Source: Episyrphus balteatus (lineage: Eukaryota; Arthropoda; Insecta; Diptera; Syrphidae). Taken from it: DNA of 64,000 nt. The notes beneath the pieces were generated by a model. That model saw only the letters and a list, made by a program, of their open reading frames with translations. It made no database searches and had not been told where the DNA came from. The stretch lies in contig NC_079135.1 of the NCBI RefSeq assembly GCF_945859705.1, positions 126,474,551-126,538,550 of the forward strand, given 5' to 3'. Positions 37,095-49,418 of this stretch are shown in pieces. The stretch's first letter is position 1. Each line of letters starts with the position of its first letter. The position numbers and the translations under genes are program-made.

Positions 37095-37661
37095 TCATCA
37101 ATTACAAAGGGCGGCCAATATAATTGTTGTGCGGCGTTCCCTTCGAATTTTCAAAAATTATACATTTCCTAAGTTCGTATCCCTTTTTCCATTTACCGTT
37201 ATAAATAAATATTTTTTTTTTAAATCAGAATCTTAGTATGAAATCAAAAAGAGAAAAAAAAAGTACAGAAAATATCAAACATTACTGATTAACAAAATGA
37301 AAATCGTTTTCCAAATTATTATTTTTAAATTGTTAATGACTTGTAATTTAATACGAAATGACAAAATATATATGTATTATTTAATAGAAAATGAGAACTT
37401 TATTAAAAAAAAAACTAGTTTTCGAAAGAATTGTTTTCAACCTGGAACGCAGCATACTAATTTGTTTCGCTGAATAATAAAAATACGGTTTTCGATCGGC
37501 CCGGCGCTGAACAAAATATGCTACCGGACTGTATCAAGCATTGAGCCCGCTTTGTAATGTTCAGCGGTTGTTTCTCTTCAAGTTGAAGTGTGAGATTTGA
37601 CTTAAGTCAACAGGATAACAACTCTAAACATAGGTCCAGATTATTCCAGGATTATCTCACC

Positions 37662-37898
37662 CCTACTACGATTGTCAACTATCAATTGATAGTTGATAAA
37701 TACTGTAATTTTGTGTTTTAAAATCTTATCAGAGGGAAAACTGGTCATTTTTTAAAGGAATTTCTCAATTACATTTCAAAATTACATGACAACCGTCATC
37801 ATTCTTTGTTTTAATTTTTTTTGCAAATTAGAAATAAATTTCGTCCTAATTTTATTTTTTAACAACTATTAATTGATAGTTGACAACCGTAATAGGAG
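37662..37898. repeat. MITE, ~237 bp
   Basis: Inverted ends CCTACTACGATTGTCAACTA and TAGTTGACAACCGTAATAGG, continuing into TATCAATTGATAG-type sequence. No frame. Confidence 0.6.
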
Positions 37899-38109
37899 TG
37901 TCAAACAAAAATAAGATGAAGAAATCCGTCAAGTCATTATATAGCAGCCGGATATAAACCTAGCAGAGTAAATGTGGGAGGGGGACGTGCTGGATAGAAG
38001 GGATCAATGCCCTTCATCGGAATCTGAGTTATGGAATATATTACAGAACTCTTTTCCATTTTCTAGGAACAAATATCAAAAAGCGGAACAATTTAGAAAT
38101 AGAACTTTA

Positions 38110-39140
38110 CTGCCCCCCTAGTACGCAGCTGAAGCGAAACGAAAAATGTTTAATGGCCAATTTGATATTAATCAGACTTTTACATCTTAAAAAGACGTTT
38201 GTTCCATAAAAAGACGTCATTTGAGAGTTTAAAAGCCTGTTTGTGAAATCGGAATTGAGTCTCCAATGTCAACAGCGAATATATTAGATATTAGCATGAA
38301 AAGATCATCTAGTATTATATTAAGCCTAGTACGCTGCTGATGCGAAACGAAAAATGTTCAAGTCGAAAACGAAAATGCTACCGAAAAAATATCTTCGAGT
38401 ATTCTGTCAAAGTCAAAATAAAAAAATTTAAAATTAATTTAAAATCAAGAAAAATCAACAGAAAATAATTTTTAAAGGAAGAAATAAATGAATTAGAAAA
38501 AAAACCGTCAACACTGCTCTTGGAGTCTAGAAAAATGCACAGGACAGAAAAAAGTAAGTGACAAATGAGTGAAAACTCTCCAATTTTTCGCTAGAGCTGC
38601 GTAATGAAACCTAGTACGCTGCTGAAGTGAAACGAAAAATTTTGAAGTCTCCAAAGTCAACAGCGGACATGTTAACGAAAAAATACCATCAGGTATTATA
38701 GCAAAGTAAAAATAATAGAAATATAAATCAAAAAATTCAAGAGAAAACATCAGAAAATAAGTTTTAAAGCAAAAACAAAACAAATTTAATTTCGTTCAAG
38801 ATTTCATTAACGAAATTTTGTATTCAAAATTTCGTTTCGCATCAGCAGCGTACTAGGCTTTAAAGCCAATATAATAAAAATACATATCACAAAATTCAAG
38901 AAAAAACATCAGGAAATAAATTTTCAAACCAAATTTGAATTAATAACAAATACACATTAAAAAACAATACTCATCTCATAATATTTTGCCTACAAATTAA
39001 GAATTGATTTCGATTAGAAAATGTAAGTGTGTGAAATGCAAAACATCTAATTTCATTTTTGGCAAGTGAATTCGCAAAAAGTGAAATGCAGAACATAGGT
39101 GAAAGAAAGGCTTTTTAAAGACTGCGTACTAGGCTTAACT
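38110..39140. repeat. Cluster of CCTAGTACGC-family MITEs
   Basis: Starts of CCTAGTACGC(T/A)GCTGA occur at about 38118, 38331 and 38612. Inverted ends CAGCAGCGTACTAGGC and CTGCGTACTAGGC occur at about 38849 and 39123. At least three diverged copies are joined or nested here. Other copies are at 21395-21785 and 61318-62171. Confidence 0.65.
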
Positions 39141-39746
39141 GCCCCAAAGTGATTTGTGAACAGCTTGCATTGAACCTTATGAAAGCTAAATTGTCAAGGT
39201 TAAGTAGTGACCTTTGGCTCCACCTAGTTTTTTTTTTTTTTTGTAAGGACTAGTTGTACAAACGTTGGTTCGCTTCGGTTCAGGAATTTAACTCTCCGAT
39301 TTCGGTGGATTAGATGTGGATCAAGTTTTTAACTATTTTAATATAAATTAACCTTGAACCAGTGCTAAACTGCACCTTTAACACCGATTTCAGAAGATAA
39401 AAGTTGCGGATTAAATATTTGTACAACTGGCTACTTTTAAAATAAGTTCCACAAAAAATTTTATTTTTCCATTACATTTCACACTGAATGTAGCCATTCC
39501 AAAAAATCTATTACAACTCTACATTGTACTAGAACCTCCAACCTATCAAAAAACACAGTTGTCAAAAATTCGTCATTTGACATTTCCATTTTAAAAGCAA
39601 GTCGAGTCAGACATCTTTTTCTACATGAATTGAAATAATTTTTTTTTTGTATTGTTATCAATTGTGTGTAAAATTTTCATATAAAAAACTAAACATTTTA
39701 ATAAGAAATTTTATTGAAAAACACAACCAAAACTATAAACTACACC

Positions 39747-42700
39747 ATGCCACTAAAATTGGACATCAAAAGACGCCTTACATCGCGTTCGGATCGTGTT
39801 AAATGTGTTGATATACATCCAGCCGAGCCGTGGATGTTGTGCGCCCTATACAATGGCCACGTACACATCATGAATTATGAAAACCAACAATTGGTCAAAG
39901 ATTTCGAAGTATGCGATGTTCCAGTGCGCTCGGGGCGATTTGTCGCCCGCAAAAATTGGCTAATCACCGGTTCGGATGATATGCAAATAAGAATATTCAA
40001 TTATAACACTTTGGAGAAGGTGCATTCATTTGAAGCACACTCCGATTACATTCGATGCATTGCTGTGCATCCAACTCAACCTTTAGTCCTCACCAGCAGT
40101 GGTAAGTGTGTTCAAAATAGAGTGGAGCATTTTCGGACTTTTCTTTCAGATCATGGTTTATGTGTTTATGGTCTTCTGAACTTATTCTGATACTTTTTTT
40201 TTATTCGACAGTGGAAAATTAAAAATCGGGAAGCCTCTGAAGAATGCTCGTTTTTCACAGAAATCGACATTTTGTTAGTTTTCAGAATCGCTCTGAATTG
40301 ACTTTATTCTTTTTCATGTTTACAATCACTGTGTTGTTGTTATATTTCCCCTAAGCAGTCAGTATAACTCCTGTGACGAAAAAGTCCACACCAACGGAAC
40401 CAGCCGACTACCGTCCAATAAGCACCGTGCATGTCTAATGTCCTCGAAAAAATCTTAACTATGCAAATGATGGACCATCTCACATCGAAAAGATTACACT
40501 GGTTTACAAAAGTTTTGTTGCCGAACCAAAAATATACTTTTCTAGAGGTTTTCGGTGTGCTGAATTCGAATCCGAAGTCAGAAACAACCAATCAGCTCCC
40601 GTTTTTGAGATATTACCGTTAGAAAATGCAAAAAAATGTTTTTTTGAGTTCTTCGGACCTTATTCTTTTGTATATGGAAAATTGTTTATTTAGTACCGTT
40701 GTCTATAAGAACTGTTTTCCATCTTTCGATACCTGTTTAAATCTTTTCAATATATGTATTTTGTATTGCCCGAGATATCTTAAAATGAAGTAAGTGGGTT
40801 TGGCTTAATACATCACAAAGGAGATAATGACGTTATAAAAATTATAAAAATACCAAACAACTGGGGATATCTCGGGCAGTAAAAAAGATATCGGAAAGAT
40901 TTAAACAGATTTAAAAAGGTGGAAAATAGTTTTAAAAACCGTTACTAAATATGCTCAAACAATTTTCCTTATATAAAAGAATAAGTAGTACTGCATTTTC
41001 TAAGGGTAATATTTCAAAAACGGGAGCTGATTAATTTTTTTTGACTTCGGATTCGAGTTCAGCAGAACGAAAACCTCCAGAAAAGTACCTATATTTTTGT
41101 TTCGGCAACAAAAAAAAAGCACACCGAAAACCTCCAGAAAAGTATATTTATGTTTCGGCAACAAAAAAAAAGTTTAATTTTGTTAACCAGTGTTATCTGT
41201 CCTCTTATCAATCAGGATTGAGAGCTAATCATACGTGCTCTACAGAAACTGTTAAGGTTTTAGAGGACATATAAGACTCAAATACGATAAAGACAAGATT
41301 ATTGCACTTGATATTTCAAAAGCATTTAATATAGTTTGGCATCAAGCACTCTTATCGATAATGCTTCCATTCGGTATTGATGAATTTCTTCTTCGTTGGA
41401 TTAGAAATTACCTTTCGAATTGTTCAATTCAAGTCTGAAAGCCATAATATAAACGGTGGTGTGCCCCAGGGCTCCGTTTTGTCTCCAACTGTCTTCCTCA
41501 TTTTTATGAATGATTTGTTTTCTGAAACTTCTAATCCACTCAATTGTTTAGCTGATGATTAAGCTTTTCATATTCGTTTGAGGATTCACACCCATGTTCT
41601 TCGGATGTGGATCTTCAACGGCCAAATATGATAAGCTCATTAAATTCTAATCTCGAATGCATTCCTAAAACACAATGCTTCTTACTATCACTAAAACGAA
41701 ACCCTCCCCCTTTGCCACTATCCATGAGTGGTACTTGCATCAAGGAAACTGAACAGCTTTCGATTCTAGGAATGTCCATTACAAACCACCTCCTGTGGAA
41801 TGAGCACATATTCGATGTCGCTAAAAACCCTGCGAAATGCTTAGGTTTCCTTCGAAGATGTAAGAAATTCTTCACAACTTCTGATCTAGCTATAATTTAT
41901 AAATCATGCATTCGTCCAAGGCGCGAGTACAATTCCCATATCTGGGCAGGTGCTCCTAAGACCCACTTGAGTTATTTTGGAAGGAATCCAAAATAGAGCT
42001 TTTAAAATGATAGGTTACAGGTCCATTTTAGATACAATCCCATCTCTTGAGCAGTTTTTATTTTATAGGTATTTTTTTTAATGTTCAAACGAAATAGCTA
42101 GATGCATTCCTCCCCTTAAACAATTCAAACGTAATACTCGTAGTTCAAGGAATGCCCATCAGTTTACACTAGAGTCAAATTTCGGACGTACCGTCAAGTA
42201 TAGAGATTCTTTCTTTAGTCGTACTACGAGAATGTGGAATGCATTACCCGTCTCAGTTTTTCCCTCTCACTTTAATGTTCAGAACTTTAAAACTAATGTG
42301 CATCGGCATCTTCTTTTAAATCCTTCCCACTTTCCCTAAAGCTCGTACTGTGTTTATATACATAGTAAGGGTACCCAGAACCCCTTTAGTGCGCGCAAAT
42401 TATAAAAAAAAATCTCAATACTTTGCCTATTGGACTTTTCTAAAGCTTTGGACAAAGTTGATCAATGATCATAGAGTGCTTTTTCAAAAGCTTTAGCACT
42501 ATTTTAAATTTTCGAAATCTGCTGTTTCTCTTGTTAGTAGTTATTTGAGTAACAGAACATCAAGTACGTTCTTGAATATGGGTTTTTATTTTGTGCATAT
42601 ATCAATGATTTGCCTTATGTTTGTGAGCACGTTTCTTTTCATTTGTATGCAGATGATATACAAATTTACCTATCGTTTAGAATTGTACTAATAGAAGATC

Positions 42701-45700
42701 TTATCTTTAGCGTAAATGAAGATCTTCAGAGGATCTATAACTGGGCTAAGGAAAACGGTCTAATCATGGAAAAAGTCAAGCATTATTAATTTCTAAGAAG
42801 GCCTACAACTATGGAGATTTACCTTTATGTCGAATATTGTTCATGTCAGATTTGTAAACTCCGTGACCACTCTTGGATTCAAAATCTCTAGGGATCTTTC
42901 TTGCAGAGACCATATAAACTCTTTCATTGCTTGTATTTATGGAAACTTAAGAAAACTGTGATATATCTAATTCTTAAACCTCAAGATACAAAATTTCGTC
43001 TAATTAGAACTCTACTTGTACCAATCACTTCCTTTTCTGAAGTCGTGTATCCGAAGCTCCATTCTTAATCTACGGAATCTTACGGAAATAACCGCAATAT
43101 TTCCATAAGCGAGGTTTTGGTGGCGGCTCGGTGATGATGTGGGGCGCTTTCTCTTCAAAGGGGTGCCTCGAAATGTAATTCACTTCATCGAAAAGAACCG
43201 CAAAGATTATGATTTAGTATTCCGACACAGTTTAGTACTCTTTTTCCCTAATTACCGTGACCAAACTTTGATTTTTTTTTAGCAGGACAATGCCAGAATC
43301 CATATAGTAGAGAAACAATTTATTGGTTGGAAATAAATTAAATTAATTAAATGAACTGGCCAGCATGCTCTCCCGATGTAAACATTATTGAAAATCTTTG
43401 GGGAGTCCTCGTTAGGAGAATATATGCAAAGCTGTATGCAGAGCTCAAATGTCTTAAATTGAGCCAGAACTTTTGTCAAACTTGGTAAAATCTAATTAAA
43501 AAAACAGTTTTGACTTCATTCTTGCCAAAGGTTCCCAAATCAATTATTTGTTTGCGTTTTTTATTTATTTTTAATGCCGGTTTAAGTCATGGGTTATTCT
43601 TTTAAAACACTTGAATTAATTTTTTGGTGTATTATTGAGAAATTAAAATACTCTTGTAATATTTTTGAAATTGATTTGCTATTTTTATAAGCTGTCCTGA
43701 CCATTACTATTACTTCATATAATTTGTTTTTTAATTGTGTATAAACGACATAAAAATTTTACGATTTTTGAAGTGGGTTAAAGATATGAAACGCACTGCA
43801 TAAAATACATTGTCTTACAGTATTCCACAACATTATCTTACAATAGTCCACAACAAAGAATTGAATTGAATTTTAAAATCCACTACGTACTGCTCAAAAC
43901 TTATACTTGATGGTCTCTGGGATAAAATCTGATCCCCTATTTTGAGTCGTCAATGGAAAAAAAAAACAAAATTGGGAAGGCTCCGAAAAATGCACATTTT
44001 TGCAAAAATTGAGATTTTTTAAATTGTATAAAATCCCGCCTTGAAAAACTTTCTTTTACAATCTGTTAGAATGTATGTTTATTAGAAACTATTAGAACTT
44101 TAAGAGATATGAAGGACCATTACTGAGGACTTCTTTTAAATTATAACGTCGTTTATGGGGGATTTAGGAAAACGTTACTAATTAATTTTCCACTGTATCA
44201 GAATAAGTTCAGAAGACCATAACGCATAAATCATGAATTGCATGCAGTGATCTGAAAGAAAAGTTCAAAAACGCTCCACTCTAGTATTCAAATTAACTTT
44301 TAGACAAAATAGACTCAATTTTGTGTTTAATTTAGATGACATGTTGATAAAACTCTGGAATTGGGAAAAACTATGGGCCTGTCAACGAGTCTTTGAGGGA
44401 CACACGCACTATGTCATGCAAATTGTATTCAATCCCAAAGACAACAACACATTTGCCTCCGCCTCGTTGGATCGCACAGTCAAAGTCTGGCAATTGGGTT
44501 CGAATTTTGCCAATTTCACTTTGGAAGGTCATGAAAAAGGTGTCAACTGCGTTGATTACTATCACGGAGGTGATAAGCCTTATTTGATTTCCGGTGCCGA
44601 TGATCGTATGGTCAAGATCTGGGATTACCAGAATAAGACTTGCGTTCAAACACTCGAAGGACACGCTCAGAATATCTCTGCCGTTTGTTTTCACCCAGAA
44701 CTTCCTATTGTCTTGACCGGATCCGAAGATGGAACTGTGAGAATCTGGCATTCAGGAACATACCGACTAGAGACTTGCCTAAACTATGGATTCGAAAGAG
44801 TCTGGACAATTGCCTGTATGCGAGGAACCAACAATGTGGCTTTAGGCTACGATGAAGGTTCCATAATTATCAAAGTTGGACGGGAAGAGCCAGCCATGTC
44901 GATGGATGTGATTGGTGGCAAAATCATTTGGGCCAAACACTCGGAAATGCAACAAGTCAATCTGAAAGCCTTATCCGATGAGACAGAGGTCAAGGATGGT
45001 GAAAGATTGCCGGTGGCAGTCAAAGACATGGGCGCCTGTGAAATCTATCCCCAGACCATTACTCACAATCCAAATGGACGTTTTGTTGTAGTCTGCGGGG
45101 ATGGCGAATACATCATCTACACATCCATGGCTTTGCGTAATAAAGCCTTTGGATCGGCACAGGAATTCGTTTGGGCAATCGAAAGCAATGAATATGCCAT
45201 CCGGGAGAATAATGGAACTGTGAGGCTGTTCAGAAACTTTAAAGAACGCAAGAACTTTACTCCGGAATATGGAGCCGAGAGTATCTATGCTGGATATCTG
45301 TTTGGAGTGAAGACATCATCTGGATTGGCTTTCTACGATTGGGAAACATTGCAGTTGGTGAGACGGATCGAAGTGCAGCCAAGGAATGTCTTCTGGAACG
45401 AAGCTGGAACTTTAGTTTGCTTGGCTACAGATGACTCATATTTCATACTCAGTGTGGATACAGGAGCTATTGCTACAGCAATAGAGACCAAGCAGGGTTT
45501 GGAAGATGATGGCATAGAAACGGCTTTCGATGTTTTGGGGGAAGTAAACGAGCAAGTGAGGACTGGTCTTTGGGTGGGTGATTGCTTTATATACACCAAC
45601 TCGGTGAATCGTATCAATTACTATGTCGGAGGAGAAATTGTTACCATTTCGCATTTAGACAGGACTATGTATCTTCTCGGATATGTTCCCAAGGACAATA

Positions 45701-46782
45701 GATTGTACCTTGGTGACAAAGAGTTGAATGTTATTAGTTTTTCACTTCAATTGAGCGTTCTTGAATACCAAACAGCTGTGATGAGGAGAGATTTTGAGCG
45801 AGCCGATGTAGTCTTGCCAACCATTCCCAAGGAACATCGCACACGAGTTGCACACTTCCTGGAAAAACAAGGATTCAAATCTCAGGCATTGCAAGTGTCG
45901 ACTGATCCTGACCATAGATTTGATTTGGCTTTGCAAATTGGTGAATTGGAAGTTGCACTTAAACTCGCCCGTGAGTCAGAGAATCCACAGAAATGGTCAT
46001 CGTTGGCTGATGTGGCTTCGCGAAAGAATAACATGGCTTTGGTTAAAGAGTGCATGCAAAAGGCAAATGACTTTAGTGGTTTGCTTTTGCTCGCAACCAG
46101 TTCGGGTGATGCTGAAATGTTGAAGGATCTGGGAGAGGCTGGCTCTGCTCAGGGTAAACACAATATTGCATTCCTTTCGACATTTTTACGTGGCGATGTC
46201 ACGGGCTGTTTGAATATTCTCATTGAGACAAATCGTCTGCCGGAAGCTGCATTCTTTGCTCGCACATACATTCCAAGTAAAATGCCTGAAATTGTGGCAT
46301 TGTGGCGAGAGGAATTGGCTAAATTCAATGAGAAAGCTGGACAATCGCTGGCCGATCCAAGCAAATATGAGAATCTCTTCCCCGGGCTGAGTGATGCATT
46401 GCGGGTTGAGGAATTTTTACAAAAAGAACAGTCGCAGACATTACCAGCACGGATTGCCTCTCAGGTTCCATTGAATATTAATCGGAATCCATTGGAGGAA
46501 ATGAAGGCGGCCGAAGAGAAGGGAATATTTGATGGCAATAAACCGGCGGTGGAAGTTGCCGATCATAAAAAGAATGATGATTTTCTGGGAGCTGCTGCAT
46601 CTAGTGAACCTGCTGCTGTTGCTGCTGCTGCTTCAGTTGTTGCTGCAAAAGCTTCCTCCTCTGACACAGAAGATCCCAATGCAGATGATGACCTTGATTT
46701 AGAAATTGAAGGTATGACTCTGGATGAGAATATCGATACAACAGATGTGAATCTGGATGAGTTTTTGAGCGATGATGATTAA
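39747..46782 (+). CDS. beta'COP: Coatomer subunit beta' (beta'COP, COPB2)
   Basis: Two exons, 39747-40101 and 44336-46782, give 933 residues (intron 40102-44335, phase 1). It is a COPI coat subunit that binds dilysine cargo signals in Golgi-to-ER and intra-Golgi transport. The start MPLKLDIKRRL matches the family; an in-frame ATG 33 bp upstream is not preferred. An N-terminal WD40 propeller (about residues 10-300, repeats with GSDDMQIRIFNY, SSDDMLIKLWNW, SASLDRTVKVWQL, GADDRMVKIWDY, GSEDGTVRIWH) is followed by a second propeller, an alpha-solenoid (from about residue 600) and an Ala- and Asp/Glu-rich tail ending FLSDDD. The splice restores SS|DDMLIKLW. Frame intact; polyadenylation signals near 46965 and 47095. 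Confidence 0.96.
40360..42350 (+). pseudogene. Non-LTR retrotransposon (jockey/CR1-like) reverse transcriptase, decayed
   Basis: Successive RT motifs appear in changing frames: PTEPADYRPISTV near 40400, SNVLEKILTMQMMDHL near 40435, YQSGLRANHTCSTETVK near 41200, ISKAF near 41310, GGVPQGSVLSPTVFLIF near 41455 and the catalytic box as LADD at 41551-41562, directly followed by a stop. The C-terminal part (YNSHIWAGAPKTHLSYF, then RMWNALPVSVFPSHF) reaches about 42350. Interrupted by a TIR element (40498-41172). Confidence 0.75.
40498..41172. mobile_element. TIR element inserted in the LINE fragment
   Basis: 40498-40640 and 40985-41172 are inverted copies (GTTGCCGAAACA, CTTTTCTGGAGGTTTTCGG, ATTCGAATCCGAAGTC, CAGCTCCCGTTTTTGA, TTAGAAAATGC). 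The right end holds a tandem duplication of the first 60 or so bases. It splits the LINE frame between ...HLTSKRLHWF and FNFVNQ.... Confidence 0.6.
42410..43075 (+). pseudogene. Second non-LTR retrotransposon RT fragment
   Basis: LLDFSKALDKVD near 42425, AYINDLPYVCEHVSFHLYAD + DIQIYLS near 42600-42675 (YADD catalytic box intact) and EDLQRIYNWAKENGLIMEKV near 42720, with stops and gaps between. It differs in sequence from the LINE at 40360-42350, so it is a separate element. Confidence 0.7.
43085..43760 (+). pseudogene. Tc1-like transposase C-terminal fragment
   Basis: FGGGSVMMWGAFSSKG near 43118, a QDNARIH remnant near 43283 and NWPACSPDVNIIENLWGVLV + RRIYAK near 43350-43430 represent the last two acidic catalytic positions of a DDE Tc1-type transposase, with frame breaks. 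The sequence after it (to about 43760) resembles a Tc1 3' end but has no clear TIR. Confidence 0.65.
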
Positions 46783-47863
46783 GACGAGAATAATGCAATC
46801 AAACTAGAAAAAAAACAAAAGAATTACCAAAATAACCATCGAATTTGAGGTACTCCCTGATGTTTGATATTTTAGTTTGGCGCAGTTTTTTTTCCACGAG
46901 TTTTTCAGTAGGGGGAAATTTGATTGGCAATGCAACAAATTTATTTTATTTCTTTCTTTCAATTTAAATAAATAGAAGGCATTAATCAAGTCCATCGTTC
47001 TGTATTGTCTATCATAATAAAAAAAAAACATGGAAAATTCTTATAATCTATATAAATATATTTTTAGTACATTAGAAATGTTTGTAGCGTCCCAAATAAA
47101 ATATTAATCATAAATTGATGACAAAAAAAAAATTATAAGAAAAACATATTAGATTACGCTGCAATTTTATTATTATTATTATGTATTGTAATAAACAAAC
47201 ACAATCATTATTAAATATACATAAATAAAATCCTAAAAAAAATAAGATTTTTAAGATTTGTTTTATTTTTTAAGAAATGAAAAATAATACTTAAAATAAG
47301 TACGCCATCACGCAGAGGATAAGGTCATCCGAAGTATTATGATTTAACTTTTTTAAAAAGTACGATGTATTTTTTTTTTTTTTAATGTGACCCAATTTGG
47401 TAAATGGTGTTCACAACGAGATTGTGGGTTGGTCTGTGATAATAGTGCCAAATTCTGTTGTACTATGTTATGGTGAAATATAATTTTTTAACAGAACAGT
47501 TGATGCTGTCGCTTTTAAAAATCAAATCGAGCGAAAATAAACGCCTCACACAAAGAGAGTCAACAGTTTATTTCTAACTTTTTAACATCGATTCTTCTGA
47601 TATAAGTTGCGATTTTTTTGCTTGCCATAAAGGTACTATAGGGTAAGATTAGGATTCCAAACAAAAATTGAACTCGAGATAAAAATCAGACATGAAATTA
47701 CGATTATAGAGAATACGAACAAAATTGGTCCCGCAATTCTGTCCTCTTGTCTGCGTGTATGTATGTTTTTTTCTATCTCGAGCTACAGCACAAACGCAAA
47801 CCCTAGAGAGAAAATTGAAATTTTTTTTAGGGCCACAATTAATTAATGGTACCTGACATTATG

Positions 47864-48386
47864 TGTCCTTAATTGAGGCTATGAGAACAATAGTGGCGTA
47901 ACCCACTTTTTTCAAAAATTAGTTTTTCTTAAAAACGGGGTCTCTTAATATATCTATTTTAATACAAAAAATAGATTTATGCAGCTAGATACACTTAAAA
48001 CTAGATGGCACTCAAAAAAGTGTTGTTTTAAAAAACCATGGTTCTTAAATCTCTCGTAGCTCAAAACTGAATTTTATTGTTTACGCCACTATTGTTCTCA
48101 TAGCCTCAATTAAGAAAGTTGACTAAGTCACATGTTGCATGTTTTCAAGGAAAATTAATTTAATAATTTTATTTAAACAATTTAATAGTATTTCATTTTT
48201 GAAACAATAAAATGAATAATAAATACGCCTATTTACTGCAATTTCGCTTTTAAATAAAGTTTAAACCTAAAATAAAAATAAGTTTGATGCTGGTTTTAAT
48301 CGTTTTTCTTAGCAGTGACTTAAGCTGTGTTTTATTTTCCTCATGATCCAGATCACCTTTAGTCCACTTTCATAACTAAGGGCACA
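47864..48386. repeat. TGTGCCC-family MITE split by a second MITE
   Basis: The outer ends TGTGTCCTTAA and TTAGTTATGAAAGTGGA/GGGCACA match the family member at 25610-25857. The left arm is interrupted at TTAA by 47873-48109 and resumes as TTAAGAAAGTTGACTAAGTC. Confidence 0.6.
47873..48109. repeat. Inner MITE, 237 bp, TTAA target
   Basis: TTGAGGCTATGAGAACAATA (continuing GTGGCGTAA) and its reverse complement form about 30-bp TIRs. TTAA at 47869-47872 and 48110-48113 fits a piggyBac-type TTAA duplication. Confidence 0.7.
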
Positions 48387-49418
48387 TTATGATCAAAATA
48401 GAAAAAGCTTGTTTTTCTCAAAATCGGTTCTAACGATTTTTATTAATAAATCTGTGGTATTTGGCAAAAAAAAGTTCTGCTTTTTTTAAAACTATACAAA
48501 ATATTTTTTGAACAATTATTAACCGTACGTAAGTTTTGTATTTTTTACTTTTAATTTAAAGTTTCTTTTATTTTTAAAAAATATTCTAAACTGATTTTTT
48601 ACAAAAGCTTTAACATTCAAAGTAACTTTTACTAAAAGAGCAAGAGCACATACATCCATTCGATCAATTTATTTTTCATTGGAATTCATTTAAGAAAGAA
48701 GAATCGACTGCAAATCCAATTTTTGGTTGTTTGGAATTCGACATTATAGTTTTGTGCCAAACATCAGAACTACTAGATTTGACGTACGGCCTGCACTGTT
48801 AGGTGATTTCTAAACAAATTCAAAAAAAAATAAAATAATGCTTTTCGAAAAATAGAAACCTGAAAACAATTTCACTGGATTTTAATTGCAGTCAATTTCG
48901 GGAACCTAACTAATGAGCATCAAAAATTTTTAAAAATTCTTTTTCGTTCATTGATTGAAAGAAAATTTTAAAAAATCTAATATACTGCTTTTTTTCCTTG
49001 GTTTGGTTTTCCTAGTTGTTGGTAAATGCGAAACATCCTACAAAAATTCTGTTTTGCAAAAAGATGAATCCTCCTTAGCGGTAAATTTTGTTCATTTACC
49101 CTATGTTTTGAGTTAAATAAGATGGGACCTTTACCATAACTTAATAAAGTTAAGCATCAACGCAGAGATTTAAGCTATTCGTAGCTTTTGTTTGAAAAAT
49201 ATTAAGCTTTAAAACTACTCTAAAATAAAAGTAGTGTTTGTAACTTTTGCCTTTAAATAAAGTTGCAATTTATTTCTGTTGCCATTTTAAGCTTTTCCAT
49301 TTCTGAACTTAAATTTATTAAAATTTCCCTTTTCTCTTAAAACTAAATTATTTACATAAATTAAATTTAATTCCTTTCGGACTTTGGACCAAATTATAAA
49401 GCTTCAAATAAATTTAAT

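Larger units (their letters stand above)
37095..39746. other. JMJD6 to beta'COP intergenic region, repeat-rich
   Basis: After the JMJD6 3' UTR come a small MITE (37662-37898), a cluster of CCTAGTACGC-family repeats (38110-39140) and a repeat shared with 6685-6850 (39245-39430). The last 100 bp are the beta'COP promoter/leader. No gene seen. Confidence 0.6.
40120..44281. mobile_element. Transposon block occupying the beta'COP intron
   Basis: Both ends carry the same inverted terminus, GAGTGGAGC ... GCTCCACTC, each bordered by TA (40118-40119, 44282-44283), with similarity extending about 110 bp inward. Inside are two jockey-like LINE fragments, a Tc1-like transposase fragment and another TIR element. 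Either one element received later insertions, or two copies of one MITE flank the block: the right end also contains a partial second copy in direct orientation near 43945-44020. Confidence 0.6.
46783..49312. other. beta'COP to Myb/SANT-gene intergenic region
   Basis: beta'COP 3' UTR, then AT-rich DNA with a composite MITE (47864-48386). No other gene-like sequence is seen. The region ends at the polyadenylation side of the convergent Myb/SANT-like gene (reverse-strand AATAAA near 49313). Confidence 0.5.

Noticed and set aside
39714..39746. Upstream in-frame ATG of beta'COP
   Set aside because: The family starts at MPLKLDIKRRL (39747); the added 11 residues have no counterpart.
44371..46364. 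Several 60-126-codon frames opposite or overlapping beta'COP exon 2
   Set aside because: Shadows of the real frame created by its codon usage.
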